The position numbers and the translations under genes were made by a program. Below are positions 1 to 7,747 of a DNA stretch of 64,000 bases, one piece after another; the stretch's first letter is position 1; the number at the start of each line of letters is the position of its first letter. The notes under the pieces were generated by a model. The model was not told the origin of the DNA. It ran no database searches and worked only from the letters and a program-made list of their open reading frames with translations. The stretch covers positions 118,726 to 182,725 of the forward strand of contig NZ_JAHWZX010000006.1 in NCBI RefSeq assembly GCF_019351405.1. The letters are read 5' to 3'. Source of the DNA: Stakelama flava. Its GTDB lineage: Bacteria; Pseudomonadota; Alphaproteobacteria; Sphingomonadales; Sphingomonadaceae.

Positions 1-456
1 ATCGGCCCCGGGACGCCGGTCTATAAAAGGGTCAACATCGTTCAGGCCCCGGTCGAAGGTGTGCGCATGGTCGGATCGACATTGCGTTCAATGATCGATG
101 GGCTGGGACAGATCATAACCGGGCGTCGTCCGGTGGATGAACTGGGCGGGCCGATCCGCATCGCGGGGCTTGCCGGGCAGCAGCTGGCGATGGGACCGGT
201 GGAACTGGTCTTCTTCATCGCGTTAATTTCGATTAACCTGGGATTCATCAACCTTTTGCCAGTCCCGATGCTCGACGGGGGGCATCTGTTTTTTTACGCG
301 GTGGAGGCGGTGCGCCGTCGTCCGGTAGGGCCGCAGGTGATGGAATGGGCGTTTCGCGGCGGGCTTGCCGTGCTGCTGGCCCTGTTCGTCTTCGTGACGT
401 TCAACGATCTGGGCGCATTTGGTCTGTGGCATGGCATCGCCGGGTTGATCGGCTGA
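1..456 (+). CDS. rseP: Site-2 protease RseP, C-terminal part (partial)
   Basis: This is the last 151 residues of an RIP-type zinc metalloprotease of the inner membrane, which cuts anti-sigma factors or signal-peptide remnants within the membrane. The frame is open from base 1, so the gene starts before the window and the HExxH helix is not visible. What is visible is the conserved second metal motif (NLLPVPMLDGG, about residues 81-91 of the fragment), where the Asp is the third zinc ligand, followed by a hydrophobic helix (LAVLLALFVFVTF) and a short tail. Position directly before bamA, 68 bp apart, is the usual order in Proteobacteria. Sure of the family; its substrate here is unknown. Confidence 0.93.
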   Translation: MGPGTPVYKRVNIVQAPVEGVRMVGSTLRSMIDGLGQIITGRRPVDELGGPIRIAGLAGQQLAMGPVELVFFIALISINLGFINLLPVPMLDGGHLFFYAVEAVRRRPVGPQVMEWAFRGGLAVLLALFVFVTFNDLGAFGLWHGIAGLIG

Positions 457-524
457 CGCGCTTAGGGCAGGGCAGATGCACCGCTGTGGGGGCGTGCAGG
501 GGTTTCTCCGATTAGGGTGGGAAT

Positions 525-3311
525 GTGACAACGAATAAGGCATTCAAATTCGGCTCGCACGCGAAGTTCGTCGCGTTGGCCTGTACCATGCTGAGCGGGG
601 TCGGCGTGGCTCAGGCGCAGGACGCGCAGAACGCACCGGCCGAATCCCTGCCGGCGCCGACGGCCAGCCCGCTGGTCTCCCCGCCGCAGGAGCATGTCGT
701 CAAATCGCTGAAGGTCGAAGGATCGCAGCGTATCGAACCCGCGACGGTGCTGTCCTATACCAAGCTGCGCGTCGGCGAGACTTATACCACCGAAACAGTG
801 GACCAGGCGATCAAGGACCTGCTGGCCAGCGACTTCCTGGCCGATGTGTCGATCGAGGGGGTCGAGACCGGCAACCTGATCATCCATGTCAAGGAAAACC
901 CGGTCATCAACCGGATCGTGCTTGAAGGCAACAAGCACCTGAAGGATGACAAGATCAAGCCGGAGATCAAGCTCGCTCCGCGGCAGATATTTACCCGAAC
1001 CGCGGTTCGCGCGGACGTCGCGCGGATCATCGAGCTGTATCGGCGTCAGGGCCGCTTTGGCGCGACGGTAGATCCGCAGATGGTCAGCCTCGACCAGAAT
1101 CGCGTTGACGTGATTTTCGAAATTCACGAAGGCGGCAAGTCGAAGGTTCGCGCGATCAATATCATCGGGAACGAGAAGTTCTCCGATTCCGAACTGCGCA
1201 GCCAGATGGCGACCAAACAGTCGAAATGGTTCCGCGTCTTCAGTTCGAATACCAGCTATGATCAGGACCGGCTGTCCTATGACCAGCAGAAGCTGCGGCA
1301 ATTCTATCTGACGCAGGGCTATGCCGATTTCCGCGTTACCTCCGCCGTTGCCGAACTGACGCCCGACAAGGAAGACTTCATCATCACCTATGTGGTGGAA
1401 GAGGGCGACCGGTATAAGTTCGGGCCGGTGACGGTGCACAGCGGCATCCGCGATTTCGACGAGAAGAAGCTTCAAAAGTTCCTGCCGATGAAGGAAGGCG
1501 ACTGGTATAATGCGAAGATGGTCGAGGACACTGTCGACCAGCTGACGCAGACCGCCGGCACCTTCGGCTATGCCTTCGCCGATGTGCGGCCGGAGTTCAC
1601 ACCGAACCGCGACGATCACACCATGGCGGTCGAATTCAACATCAATCAGGCAAAGCGCACCTATGTCGAGCGGGTGAACATCACCGGCAATACCCAGACG
1701 AAGGACAAGGTGGTCCGCCGCGAAATGCGCCTGGCGGAAGGTGATGCGTTCAACTCACTGCTGCTCAAGCGATCGGAAGACCGGATCAACTCGCTGGGTT
1801 ATTTCCAGGACAAGTTCGAAATCAAACAGTCGCAGGGTTCGGACGATGACCGCATCGTCCTCGACGCGAATGTCGAGGAAAAGCCGACCGGCGAACTGTC
1901 GCTTTCGGCCGGTTTCTCCAGTCTTGAACGGTTCATCCTGCAAGGATCGATCCAGCAGAACAATTTCCGCGGCATGGGCCAGACGGCGCGCGCGCAGGTT
2001 AGCTGGTCGTCCTATGCCAAATCGGCGGAACTGGGCTTTACCGAACCGTATCTGTTCGATCGTCCGATCGCCCTGGGCGGCACGCTGTTCCGCCGCGATT
2101 ACAACTCGTTCAGCTATATCAATGGTGATGAGCGCAACACTACCTATTCGCAGGTTTCGACCGGTTTCCAGATTTTCACCGGCGTCCCGCTGACCGAATA
2201 CTGGACGCTGTCGGGCAATTATACGCTCAGCGAAACCGATGTGACGCTCAGCAAGAGCACCTATTACAAGGATACCGACGGCGACGGGGTGAAGGACACC
2301 TGCGACCCCGTGCTGGCCGGACGGTATCTGTGCGACGCCATCGGTAACCGGCTGACCTCGATGGTTGGTGCGCAGATCCGGTATAACAGCCTCAACAGTC
2401 GCCTGCGCCCGACCAAGGGCGAAACGTTCAGCGTCGGCCTGGATTTCGCCGGTGTTGGTGGCGATACGCAGTTCCTGCGCGCCACGGCGAAGGCCGCGAA
2501 ATATTGGAGCGTCGGCAGCGGCTTCATCTTCTCACTTTCGGCCGAAGGCGGCGCGATCAAATCGCTGGAAAGCGATCGCGGCGAAGGCGTTGACGAAGTG
2601 CGGATCACCGACCGTTTCTATCTGGGCCAGCAGCAGTTCCGCGGCTTCGACATTCGCGGCATCGGCCCGCGCGTCCAGCGCGTCTATTACACCGGCGACC
2701 CGGAAGCTGGCACGCAGTTGCTGTCGACCGACAAGGATTCGCGTGTCGATGATGCGCTCGGCGGCAAATATTATTATCTGGGTAAGGCCGAACTGGAAAT
2801 CCCGCTGGGTTCGGGTGCGCGCGAACTGGGGCTGCGACCGTCGATCTTCGCGCAGGTGGGCGCGCTGTTCGGGCTGAAAAAACCCTTGCTCAATACCGCG
2901 TTCGATCAGGCCACTGACAGCAACGGAAATCTGCTGTACAATGACGATGGTTCGCCCACGCTGCTTCCGCGCACCACGGCGGTGACCGACAGCAGCGGCC
3001 GGCAAATCTATGTGGTGCCTTCGACCGCGTCGGAGAATGCGGGCGCCACCACAACCTGTTCGACGGGATATTCCTCCACCTATGGCGGAACCTGCTCGGG
3101 CACGTCGGTGAACACGATCTATACGACGTCGACTTCGCCCTATTACGAGCAGTATCTGGGCGACAGCGCGCTGCCGCGTATCTCGATCGGCATTGGCGTC
3201 GACTGGAATTCGCCGTTCGGTCCGCTGCGGCTCGATCTCGCCAAGGCAATCTATACCCAGCCCGGCGATGACCCCAAATTGTTTACTTTCAACGTAGGGA
3301 CGCAATTCTGA
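525..3311 (+). CDS. bamA: Outer membrane protein assembly factor BamA
   Basis: BamA is the central Omp85 pore of the BAM complex, folding beta-barrel proteins into the outer membrane. The 928-residue product starts at a GTG preceded by a purine-rich GGGTGGGAA. It has a signal peptide (cleavage near AQA, residues 29-31), five POTRA-type repeats (about 55-410) and a C-terminal barrel ending in the aromatic residue expected of outer-membrane proteins (TQF). Two barrel insertions stand out: a loop with an acidic DTDGDG motif and two cysteines (about 583-603), and a Ser/Thr/Tyr/Gly-rich cysteine-containing stretch near 835-875. Both probably face outward. Its stop overlaps the skp start by one base (TGATG). 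Confidence 0.96.
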   Translation: MTTNKAFKFGSHAKFVALACTMLSGVGVAQAQDAQNAPAESLPAPTASPLVSPPQEHVVKSLKVEGSQRIEPATVLSYTKLRVGETYTTETVDQAIKDLLASDFLADVSIEGVETGNLIIHVKENPVINRIVLEGNKHLKDDKIKPEIKLAPRQIFTRTAVRADVARIIELYRRQGRFGATVDPQMVSLDQNRVDVIFEIHEGGKSKVRAINIIGNEKFSDSELRSQMATKQSKWFRVFSSNTSYDQDRLSYDQQKLRQFYLTQGYADFRVTSAVAELTPDKEDFIITYVVEEGDRYKFGPVTVHSGIRDFDEKKLQKFLPMKEGDWYNAKMVEDTVDQLTQTAGTFGYAFADVRPEFTPNRDDHTMAVEFNINQAKRTYVERVNITGNTQTKDKVVRREMRLAEGDAFNSLLLKRSEDRINSLGYFQDKFEIKQSQGSDDDRIVLDANVEEKPTGELSLSAGFSSLERFILQGSIQQNNFRGMGQTARAQVSWSSYAKSAELGFTEPYLFDRPIALGGTLFRRDYNSFSYINGDERNTTYSQVSTGFQIFTGVPLTEYWTLSGNYTLSETDVTLSKSTYYKDTDGDGVKDTCDPVLAGRYLCDAIGNRLTSMVGAQIRYNSLNSRLRPTKGETFSVGLDFAGVGGDTQFLRATAKAAKYWSVGSGFIFSLSAEGGAIKSLESDRGEGVDEVRITDRFYLGQQQFRGFDIRGIGPRVQRVYYTGDPEAGTQLLSTDKDSRVDDALGGKYYYLGKAELEIPLGSGARELGLRPSIFAQVGALFGLKKPLLNTAFDQATDSNGNLLYNDDGSPTLLPRTTAVTDSSGRQIYVVPSTASENAGATTTCSTGYSSTYGGTCSGTSVNTIYTTSTSPYYEQYLGDSALPRISIGIGVDWNSPFGPLRLDLAKAIYTQPGDDPKLFTFNVGTQF

Positions 3312-4012
3312 TGAAACCGATACAGCTTACGGCACTTGCCGCCGCGATAATCGCTCCCGCCATGATGACCGCAATTCCGGGCGCCCATGCGCAGGTTTCG
3401 GGAATCGCAACGGCGCAGCCGACCATGGCGATCGCGCGCAGCAAGGCATTTTCGACCGCGAACCAGCAGATCACCACGACGTACAAGTCCAGCCTCGATC
3501 AGATCGACGCCAAGCGGAAGAGCCGTCAGGCGCTGCTCGCAAAGCTCGATACGAATAACGACAAGAAGGTCGATGACGCCGAACTGCAAAAGGCGAAGAG
3601 CAGCAACAGCCCGGTGCTGACCCAGCTCAATCAGGCCGATAGCGAGATCGAATCGCTTAGCGAACCGGCGCTGAAGGCGCAGGCCTATGCGATCGAACAG
3701 ATCGCCCAGAAATACGACGCCGCGCAGCAGCAGGTGATTACCAGCAAAAAGATCAACATCGTGCTTTCGCCCGATGCGCTGCTCTATGCGCCCGATAATG
3801 CCGATATCACCAGCCAGATCGTCGCGCAGCTGGATCAGAGCGCACCGAGCGTTGCGATCACGCCGCCCGCCAACTGGCAGCCGAGCCGTCAGGTGCTTCA
3901 GCTTCAGCAGCAGCTCCAGCAAATCCAGCAGGTAGCGGCGCTTCAGGCCGCGCAGCAGGCGCGCCAAGCCGCGTCGAGCACGCAAACGGCACCGGCCCAG
4001 AACAGCCGATGA
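3311..4012 (+). CDS. skp: OmpH/Skp-family periplasmic chaperone
   Basis: Skp-type chaperones hold unfolded outer-membrane proteins in the periplasm and pass them to BamA, encoded just upstream. The 233-residue protein has a signal peptide (about 1-27, ending in AHA), then a charged and Gln-rich region suited to long coiled-coil tentacles, which fits the family. It is longer than typical Skp (about 160-190) because of a Gln/Ala-rich tail (about 195-233). Residues 80-91 ([12 protein letters not shown]) read like an EF-hand calcium loop, with acidic or amide groups at loop positions 1, 3, 5, 9 and 12 but Lys in place of the usual Gly at position 6. The start overlaps bamA by 1 base and the end overlaps fabZ by 4. 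Family assignment rests on context and composition. Confidence 0.85.
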   Translation: MKPIQLTALAAAIIAPAMMTAIPGAHAQVSGIATAQPTMAIARSKAFSTANQQITTTYKSSLDQIDAKRKSRQALLAKLDTNNDKKVDDAELQKAKSSNSPVLTQLNQADSEIESLSEPALKAQAYAIEQIAQKYDAAQQQVITSKKINIVLSPDALLYAPDNADITSQIVAQLDQSAPSVAITPPANWQPSRQVLQLQQQLQQIQQVAALQAAQQARQAASSTQTAPAQNSR

Positions 4013-4488
4013 GTGATAGCGGCAGCCCTGAAAACGAAGTCGGCCCGCTCGACATCGGCCGGGTGATGGCGGCGCTGCCCCATCGCTATCCGATGCTGCT
4101 GGTCGATCGCGTCAAATCGCTTGTTCGCGACCAAAGGATCACCGCAATCAAGGCGGTGACGATGAACGAGGGATTCTTTCAGGGCCATTTTCCCGGCCGG
4201 CCGATCATGCCGGGCGTATTGATCGTCGAAGCGCTGGCGCAGGCCGCCGGCGTTCTGGCGGTGGAATCGCTCGACCTCGCCGGATCGGGCAAGCTTGTGT
4301 ATTTCATGGCGATCGACAATGCGAAATTCAGGAAGCCGGTCGAACCGGGGGTTTTGCTGACACTCGACGTCGAATTCGTTCAAAAACGCGCGAGCGTGTG
4401 TAAATTTACCGGGCGGGCCTCAATCGACGGGCAGCTTGCGGCGGAAGCGAATTTCACCGCGATGATTGCCGATCCGCCCAAGTCCTGA
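4009..4488 (+). CDS. fabZ: (3R)-hydroxyacyl-ACP dehydratase FabZ
   Basis: FabZ removes water from beta-hydroxyacyl-ACP in fatty-acid elongation in the cytoplasm. The 159-residue hot-dog-fold protein carries the family signature [11 protein letters not shown] (25-35) and the catalytic segment [11 protein letters not shown] with His60, followed by Glu74 in LIVEALAQ. The ATGA overlap with skp puts it in the bamA operon. In many Gram-negatives lpxD and lpxA sit beside fabZ, but here the operon ends in a strong terminator-like hairpin and rpmE follows, so lipid A genes must lie elsewhere. Confidence 0.97.
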   Translation: MSDSGSPENEVGPLDIGRVMAALPHRYPMLLVDRVKSLVRDQRITAIKAVTMNEGFFQGHFPGRPIMPGVLIVEALAQAAGVLAVESLDLAGSGKLVYFMAIDNAKFRKPVEPGVLLTLDVEFVQKRASVCKFTGRASIDGQLAAEANFTAMIADPPKS

Positions 4489-4515
4489 ACCCAAAAGCGA
4501 ATATCTTGCAATATG

Positions 4516-4548
4516 GGCGGCGCGGGTGTACCGCGCCGCCTTCCTTTT
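4516..4548 (+). terminator. Rho-independent terminator-like hairpin after fabZ
   Basis: Perfect 10-bp GC stem (GGCGGCGCGG at 4516-4525 with CCGCGCCGCC at 4531-4540), loop GTGTA, then TTCCTTTT. It most likely ends the rseP-bamA-skp-fabZ transcript. It could equally act as an attenuator inside an rpmE leader. Confidence 0.8.
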
Positions 4549-4567
4549 GGCTGGTCGGTAACCAGCC
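4549..4567 (+). promoter_or_regulatory. Perfect hairpin in the rpmE 5' region
   Basis: GGCTGGT-CGGTA-ACCAGCC forms a 7-bp stem with a 5-base loop. It starts at the base after the T-tract of the preceding hairpin and ends 7 bases before the rpmE ribosome binding site (GGAG at 4575). It could be a ribosomal-protein leader element; function is inferred only from position and symmetry. Confidence 0.45.
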
Positions 4568-4585
4568 GCCATATGGAGAAGCGAC

Positions 4586-4813
4586 GTGAAAAAAGAAGGC
4601 CATCCCGACTATCACACCATCAAGGTGCAGATGACCGACGGCACCGTGTTCGAAACCCGCTCCACCTGGGGCAAGGAAGGCGACACGCTTCAGCTTGATA
4701 TCGATCCCAAGTCGCACCCGGCCTGGACTGGCGGCAACCAGCGCCTTGTCGACGCAGGCGGGCAGGTCGCGCGCTTCAACAAGCGCTTCGGCGGTCTTTC
4801 ACTCAAGAAATAA
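4586..4813 (+). CDS. rpmE: 50S ribosomal protein L31
   Basis: This is a 75-residue ribosomal protein of the large subunit, contacting 5S rRNA and bridging the subunits. The start is the GTG at 4586, with GGAGAAG 5 bases upstream. The sequence has the L31 core ([14 protein letters not shown] at the N terminus, HPAWTGG near residue 44, [10 protein letters not shown] at the C terminus). The zinc-binding cysteines of the C+ form are absent, so it is a zinc-independent C- type. It stands alone between terminator-like hairpins. Confidence 0.95.
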   Translation: MKKEGHPDYHTIKVQMTDGTVFETRSTWGKEGDTLQLDIDPKSHPAWTGGNQRLVDAGGQVARFNKRFGGLSLKK

Positions 4814-4818
4814 TTCAG

Positions 4819-4850
4819 GCGGCGGCGTGCGCACTATCGCGCGCCGCCGC
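4819..4850 (+). terminator. GC hairpin downstream of rpmE
   Basis: The arms GCGGCGGCGTGCGC and GCGCGCCGCCGC pair over about 12 bp with a small bulge, starting 6 bases after the rpmE stop. There is no T-run, so it is a possible but not canonical terminator. The rest of 4851-5047 shows only weak inverted repeats and no gene. Confidence 0.4.
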
Positions 4851-5047
4851 GGGAATATCGGTTCGTTCGGCTTCGCCCCGCCGCTATTTGCGCGCGGCGG
4901 CGCATGCGTTCGAAATGCGAATAAGCGCGGCGTTGATGACTCAGTCACGGTCGCGCCCCTGTTTTAAACCGATCAGGCGAATAAGCCGATCTGTCACGTT
5001 GATCCGGGGCGGCCTTACCCCAGCGCTAAGTGTCATTCCGCTCCAAT

Positions 5048-6097
5048 TCATACAAGAGCTGCGTTCGCCTTGAAACCGGTTGACTCTTCAATCGAGCGGT
5101 GAAGCAGGGCCGGTGTGGAGATGCTCTGGAAGTCGTCGCGAGGCGTATAGGGCTCCTCCAGCCGCCTGGCTTCGTCGTCGGTCAAGGTGATCGTCAGCGC
5201 CGCGACGGCATCATCGATATGCTTGGCCTTAAGTGCACCGACGATCGGCGCTGCCACGACCGGATTGCGATGCAGCCATGCGAGCGAGATCTCCGCAGCA
5301 CTCACGCCTCGCTCGGCGGCGATTGCGTTGACCGCATCGACGATGGCGTGGTCGCTGTTCTCCGTGGCGGGATTTTGCGCGGCGCCGGCCGGCTCCGTTT
5401 CGGTGCGCTTCGTGGTTGTCCCCCACGGCCGGGCAAGCTTGCCGCGCGCCAACGGGCTGTAGATCATCGTCGCGACGCCCTCATCGGCGCAGAGCGGGAT
5501 CATCTCACGCTCTTCCTCGCGCGCGACAAGGTTGTAATTGTGCTGCATGGAGATGAAACGCGTCCAGCCGTTTGCCTTTTGCACGTTCAATGCTTTGGCA
5601 AATTCCCAGGCCTTCATCGACGAGGCTCCGATATATCGCACCTTGCCAGCTTTCACCACGTCATTGAGCGCCTCCAGCGTTTCTTCCCACGGCGTCAACT
5701 GATCACGCCGGTGAATCTGATAAAGGTCGATATAGTCCGTGCCGAGCCGACGCAGGCTATGGTCCACCTCGGCCAGGATCGCCTTGCGCGACAGGCCGAT
5801 GGCGTTCGGGCCGTTGCGCATCGCGCCGGAAACCTTGGTGGCAATGACGACGGCGTCACGAGCGACAAAAGCCTTCAGCGCGCGGCCGACAAATTCCTCG
5901 CTGGTCCCGGTCGAATACATGTTGGCGGTGTCGAAGAAGTTGATCCCGGCTTCCAGCGCGTGACGGATCAACGCGCGGCTCGCTTCCTCGTTAATCGACC
6001 AGGCCGGATGGCCCCGCGCGGGATTGCCGAACCCCATGCAGCCGATACAGACCGGCGAGACGTCAAGACCCGAATTGCCCAGCTTCACATATTGCAT
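5048..6097 (-). CDS. Aldo/keto reductase
   Basis: NADPH-dependent reductase of the AKR superfamily, a soluble (beta/alpha)8 barrel that reduces aldehydes or ketones. The 349-residue protein shows the catalytic tetrad: Asp56 (FFDTANMY), Tyr61, Lys88 (ATKVSG) and His129 (YQIHR). The ATG at 6097 was chosen because GGGAGG lies 6 bases upstream; the farther ATG at 6127 lies inside an operator palindrome and is unlikely. The gene is divergent from a TetR regulator, and two matching operators fill the space between them. That suggests induction by an aldehyde, quinone or drug-like ligand, but the substrate cannot be read from the sequence. Confidence 0.93.
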   Translation of the reverse strand: MQYVKLGNSGLDVSPVCIGCMGFGNPARGHPAWSINEEASRALIRHALEAGINFFDTANMYSTGTSEEFVGRALKAFVARDAVVIATKVSGAMRNGPNAIGLSRKAILAEVDHSLRRLGTDYIDLYQIHRRDQLTPWEETLEALNDVVKAGKVRYIGASSMKAWEFAKALNVQKANGWTRFISMQHNYNLVAREEEREMIPLCADEGVATMIYSPLARGKLARPWGTTTKRTETEPAGAAQNPATENSDHAIVDAVNAIAAERGVSAAEISLAWLHRNPVVAAPIVGALKAKHIDDAVAALTITLTDDEARRLEEPYTPRDDFQSISTPALLHRSIEESTGFKANAALV

Positions 6098-6120
6098 TGC
6101 CGCCTCCCATAAGGCAAAAA

Positions 6121-6134
6121 CGGACATGTGTCCG
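6121..6134. promoter_or_regulatory. Operator copy 1 (CGGACA-N2-TGTCCG)
   Basis: The sequence CGGACATGTGTCCG is an inverted repeat with 6-base arms and a 2-base centre, the size of a TetR-family half-site pair. It lies 23 bases upstream of the aldo/keto reductase start. The regulator is inferred to be the adjacent TetR protein. Confidence 0.75.
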
Positions 6135-6147
6135 ATTGCGCCTTGAT

Positions 6148-6161
6148 CGGACAGGTGTCCG
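6148..6161. promoter_or_regulatory. Operator copy 2 (CGGACA-N2-TGTCCG)
   Basis: CGGACAGGTGTCCG has the same 6-base arms as copy 1, with centres 27 bp apart. The flanks also match in inverted orientation: ATC before and GTTT after this copy mirror the flanks of copy 1. It lies 18 bases before the tetR start, so binding here could repress both divergent genes. Confidence 0.75.
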
Positions 6162-6179
6162 TTTAAGTCAAGAGGTTCG

Positions 6180-6740
6180 ATGTCCTGCGATATTCATCTA
6201 CGCTCAGACGCCCGTAATAATCGCGACCGTCTTCTCACTGTGGCGCGTGAAATGCTTGCCACCGATCCCCATGCGTCGCTTCATTCGATCGCGAAGGCTG
6301 CCGGGGTCGGCCAGGGCACGCTCTACCGTCATTTCCCCACTCGCGAAGCGCTCGTTCTGGGCGTTTATCGCGACGGCATCGACGCACTCGTAGGACTTGC
6401 ACCGTCGCTTCTCGCCGAAACATCGCCTTTGAAGGCCCTACGACTATGGTGCGTATCTTTTGCTGATTACAGTCGGAAGAAGCACGGTATCGCCGACATG
6501 GTCAAAGCCGCCATGTCCGAACAGGACTTTGCAGAAACATACTGGCTGATGGTTGACGCTGTCCGGCAGCTGATGACGGCCTGCGCGGAAAGCGGCGCGC
6601 TTTCGGACCCGATCGACGCGGAGGACTTTCTGCAACTGCTGGCCCTGCTTATGCAGCTTCCTCCTACTGCGGAGGGTAGGGCGCGGAGCGAGCGGCTTCT
6701 GTCCTTCGCGCTGCGCGCAATGGGCGCCGATCCGCGATAG
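6180..6740 (+). CDS. TetR/AcrR-family transcriptional regulator
   Basis: Cytoplasmic one-component repressor of 186 residues. The N-terminal helix-turn-helix is plain (about 34-53; AGVGQGTLYRHF, 41-52, is the classic recognition-helix segment), followed by an all-helical C-terminal domain of the kind that binds a small ligand and forms dimers. AGAGG sits 5 bases before the ATG. It is divergent from the aldo/keto reductase across a region holding two operators, so autoregulation and repression of the reductase are likely. The ligand is unknown. Confidence 0.9.
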   Translation: MSCDIHLRSDARNNRDRLLTVAREMLATDPHASLHSIAKAAGVGQGTLYRHFPTREALVLGVYRDGIDALVGLAPSLLAETSPLKALRLWCVSFADYSRKKHGIADMVKAAMSEQDFAETYWLMVDAVRQLMTACAESGALSDPIDAEDFLQLLALLMQLPPTAEGRARSERLLSFALRAMGADPR

Positions 6741-6926
6741 CGCCTCAGCGCAGCCGCCTCTCCGTCGTCTCGCATCGCAAAAGCCGTCGTCCCATTTCGT
6801 AATCCTGATGCCAAGCGGACCGTACAGCAAAACGAAGAAGGCAGAGCAGCCAATAGTGGCAAGTGGCGGGCCGTGCGAGATAGCGATGAGAACGATGTCT
6901 ACTCCATCGCCCTCTATTTCCCTCTA

Positions 6927-6944
6927 GGCGGTGTCTGCATTTAG
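6927..6944 (+). repeat. Left terminal inverted repeat of the IS
   Basis: GGCGGTGTCTGCATTTAG is identical over 18 bases to the reverse complement of the right end at 7730-7747. It is preceded by the TA target duplicate at 6925-6926. Confidence 0.9.
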
Positions 6945-6996
6945 GGGATTCGGTTTATGCGGAAGTTCTGATTCAAAGCTGGTGAGGAGCCAGACG

Positions 6997-7733
6997 ATGA
7001 GCAGACGCACGCTGACGGACGAGCAATCTTCCCGGTCGGGAGGGGGCGCGAGGCCGTAGCGGCGCGGACAGTCGGCTGTTTGTGGATGCGATTCTATGGA
7101 TGGCGGGCAACGCGGCGCGCTGGCGTGATCAGCCAGAGGTGTTCGGCAAGTGGACAGGGGTACATGCCCGGTTCCGGCGCTGGTCGCATACTGGTGTTTG
7201 GGAACGTCTTTTTCATAGCCTGACCGACACGCCAGACTTCGATTATGTCCTGATCGACAGCACGATCTCGAAAGTCCGCGCCGATGCAAGCGGAGTAAAA
7301 GGGGGGCTGGAGGCTGCCGCGACCGGTCGCATCCGCGGCGGGCTGACGACCAAATTGCACGCTGCGGTCGATGCCATCGGCCTGCCGATCCGCATCTATC
7401 CGACGCCAGGGTAGCGGGGCGATGCCCCGCAGGCCAAAACCCTGCTGAAGGGTTTGAAGGGCCTGGGTCACGTCATTGCCGATGCTGCCTATGATGCCGA
7501 TCCGCTACGCGCTTTGATCGCCGATGATCTTGGTGCGAGCGCCCACATCAAGGCCAATCCCAGCCACACTGCAAAACCACCCATCGACTGGCGGCTCTAC
7601 AAAAAGAGCGTCATCAGGTCGAATGTTTCTTCAACAAGCTCAAGCGCTTCCGCCGTATCGCGCTGCGGTGCGAGAAGACAATCTCTGCTTGGGTTTCGTC
7701 TGCCTCGCATGCGCCGTGATCTGGCTGCGCTAA
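6997..7733 (+). pseudogene. IS5-family transposase, degenerate
   Basis: Remnants of a DDE transposase can be followed across three frames. The start (MSRRTLTDEQ at 6997) is normal, then about 20 bases are missing near 7027 (the usual WERIAPL segment) and the frame shifts. Sense continues as GRSGADSRLFVDAILWMA through FDYVLIDSTISKVRA, where the Asp of LIDST is the first catalytic residue. A TAG at 7412 replaces the usual Gln codon before RGDAPQAK. The A-run at 7601-7605 shifts the frame again before ERHQVECFFNKLKRFRR, and a last shift near 7680 precedes LGFVCLACAVIWLR. These four lesions mean no active protein. Confidence 0.85.
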
Positions 7734-7747
7734 ATGCAGACACCGCC
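7730..7747 (-). repeat. Right terminal inverted repeat of the IS
   Basis: Read on the minus strand this is GGCGGTGTCTGCATTTAG, the exact partner of the left end. The TA at 7748-7749 follows it, and together with the last IS base forms the TAG stop codon of the neighbouring minus-strand gene. Confidence 0.9.

Larger units (their letters stand above)
6927..7747 (+). mobile_element. Decayed IS5-family (IS427-like) insertion sequence
   Basis: An 821-bp element bounded by 18-bp perfect terminal inverted repeats (GGCGGTGTCTGCATTTAG) and flanked by a TA duplication (6925-6926 and 7748-7749). Size, ends and TA target fit the IS427 subgroup of the IS5 family, as I know it. The single transposase gene inside is broken in several places, so the element cannot move by itself. 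It sits in the convergent space between tetR and an rRNA/tRNA methyltransferase gene, with the target inside the stop codon of the latter. Confidence 0.85.

Noticed and set aside
6444..6862. Minus-strand open frames reaching into the 186-bp space between tetR and the IS.
   Set aside because: They overlap tetR antisense, have no ribosome site and no family resemblance; the space is best read as the original intergenic region between two convergent genes.
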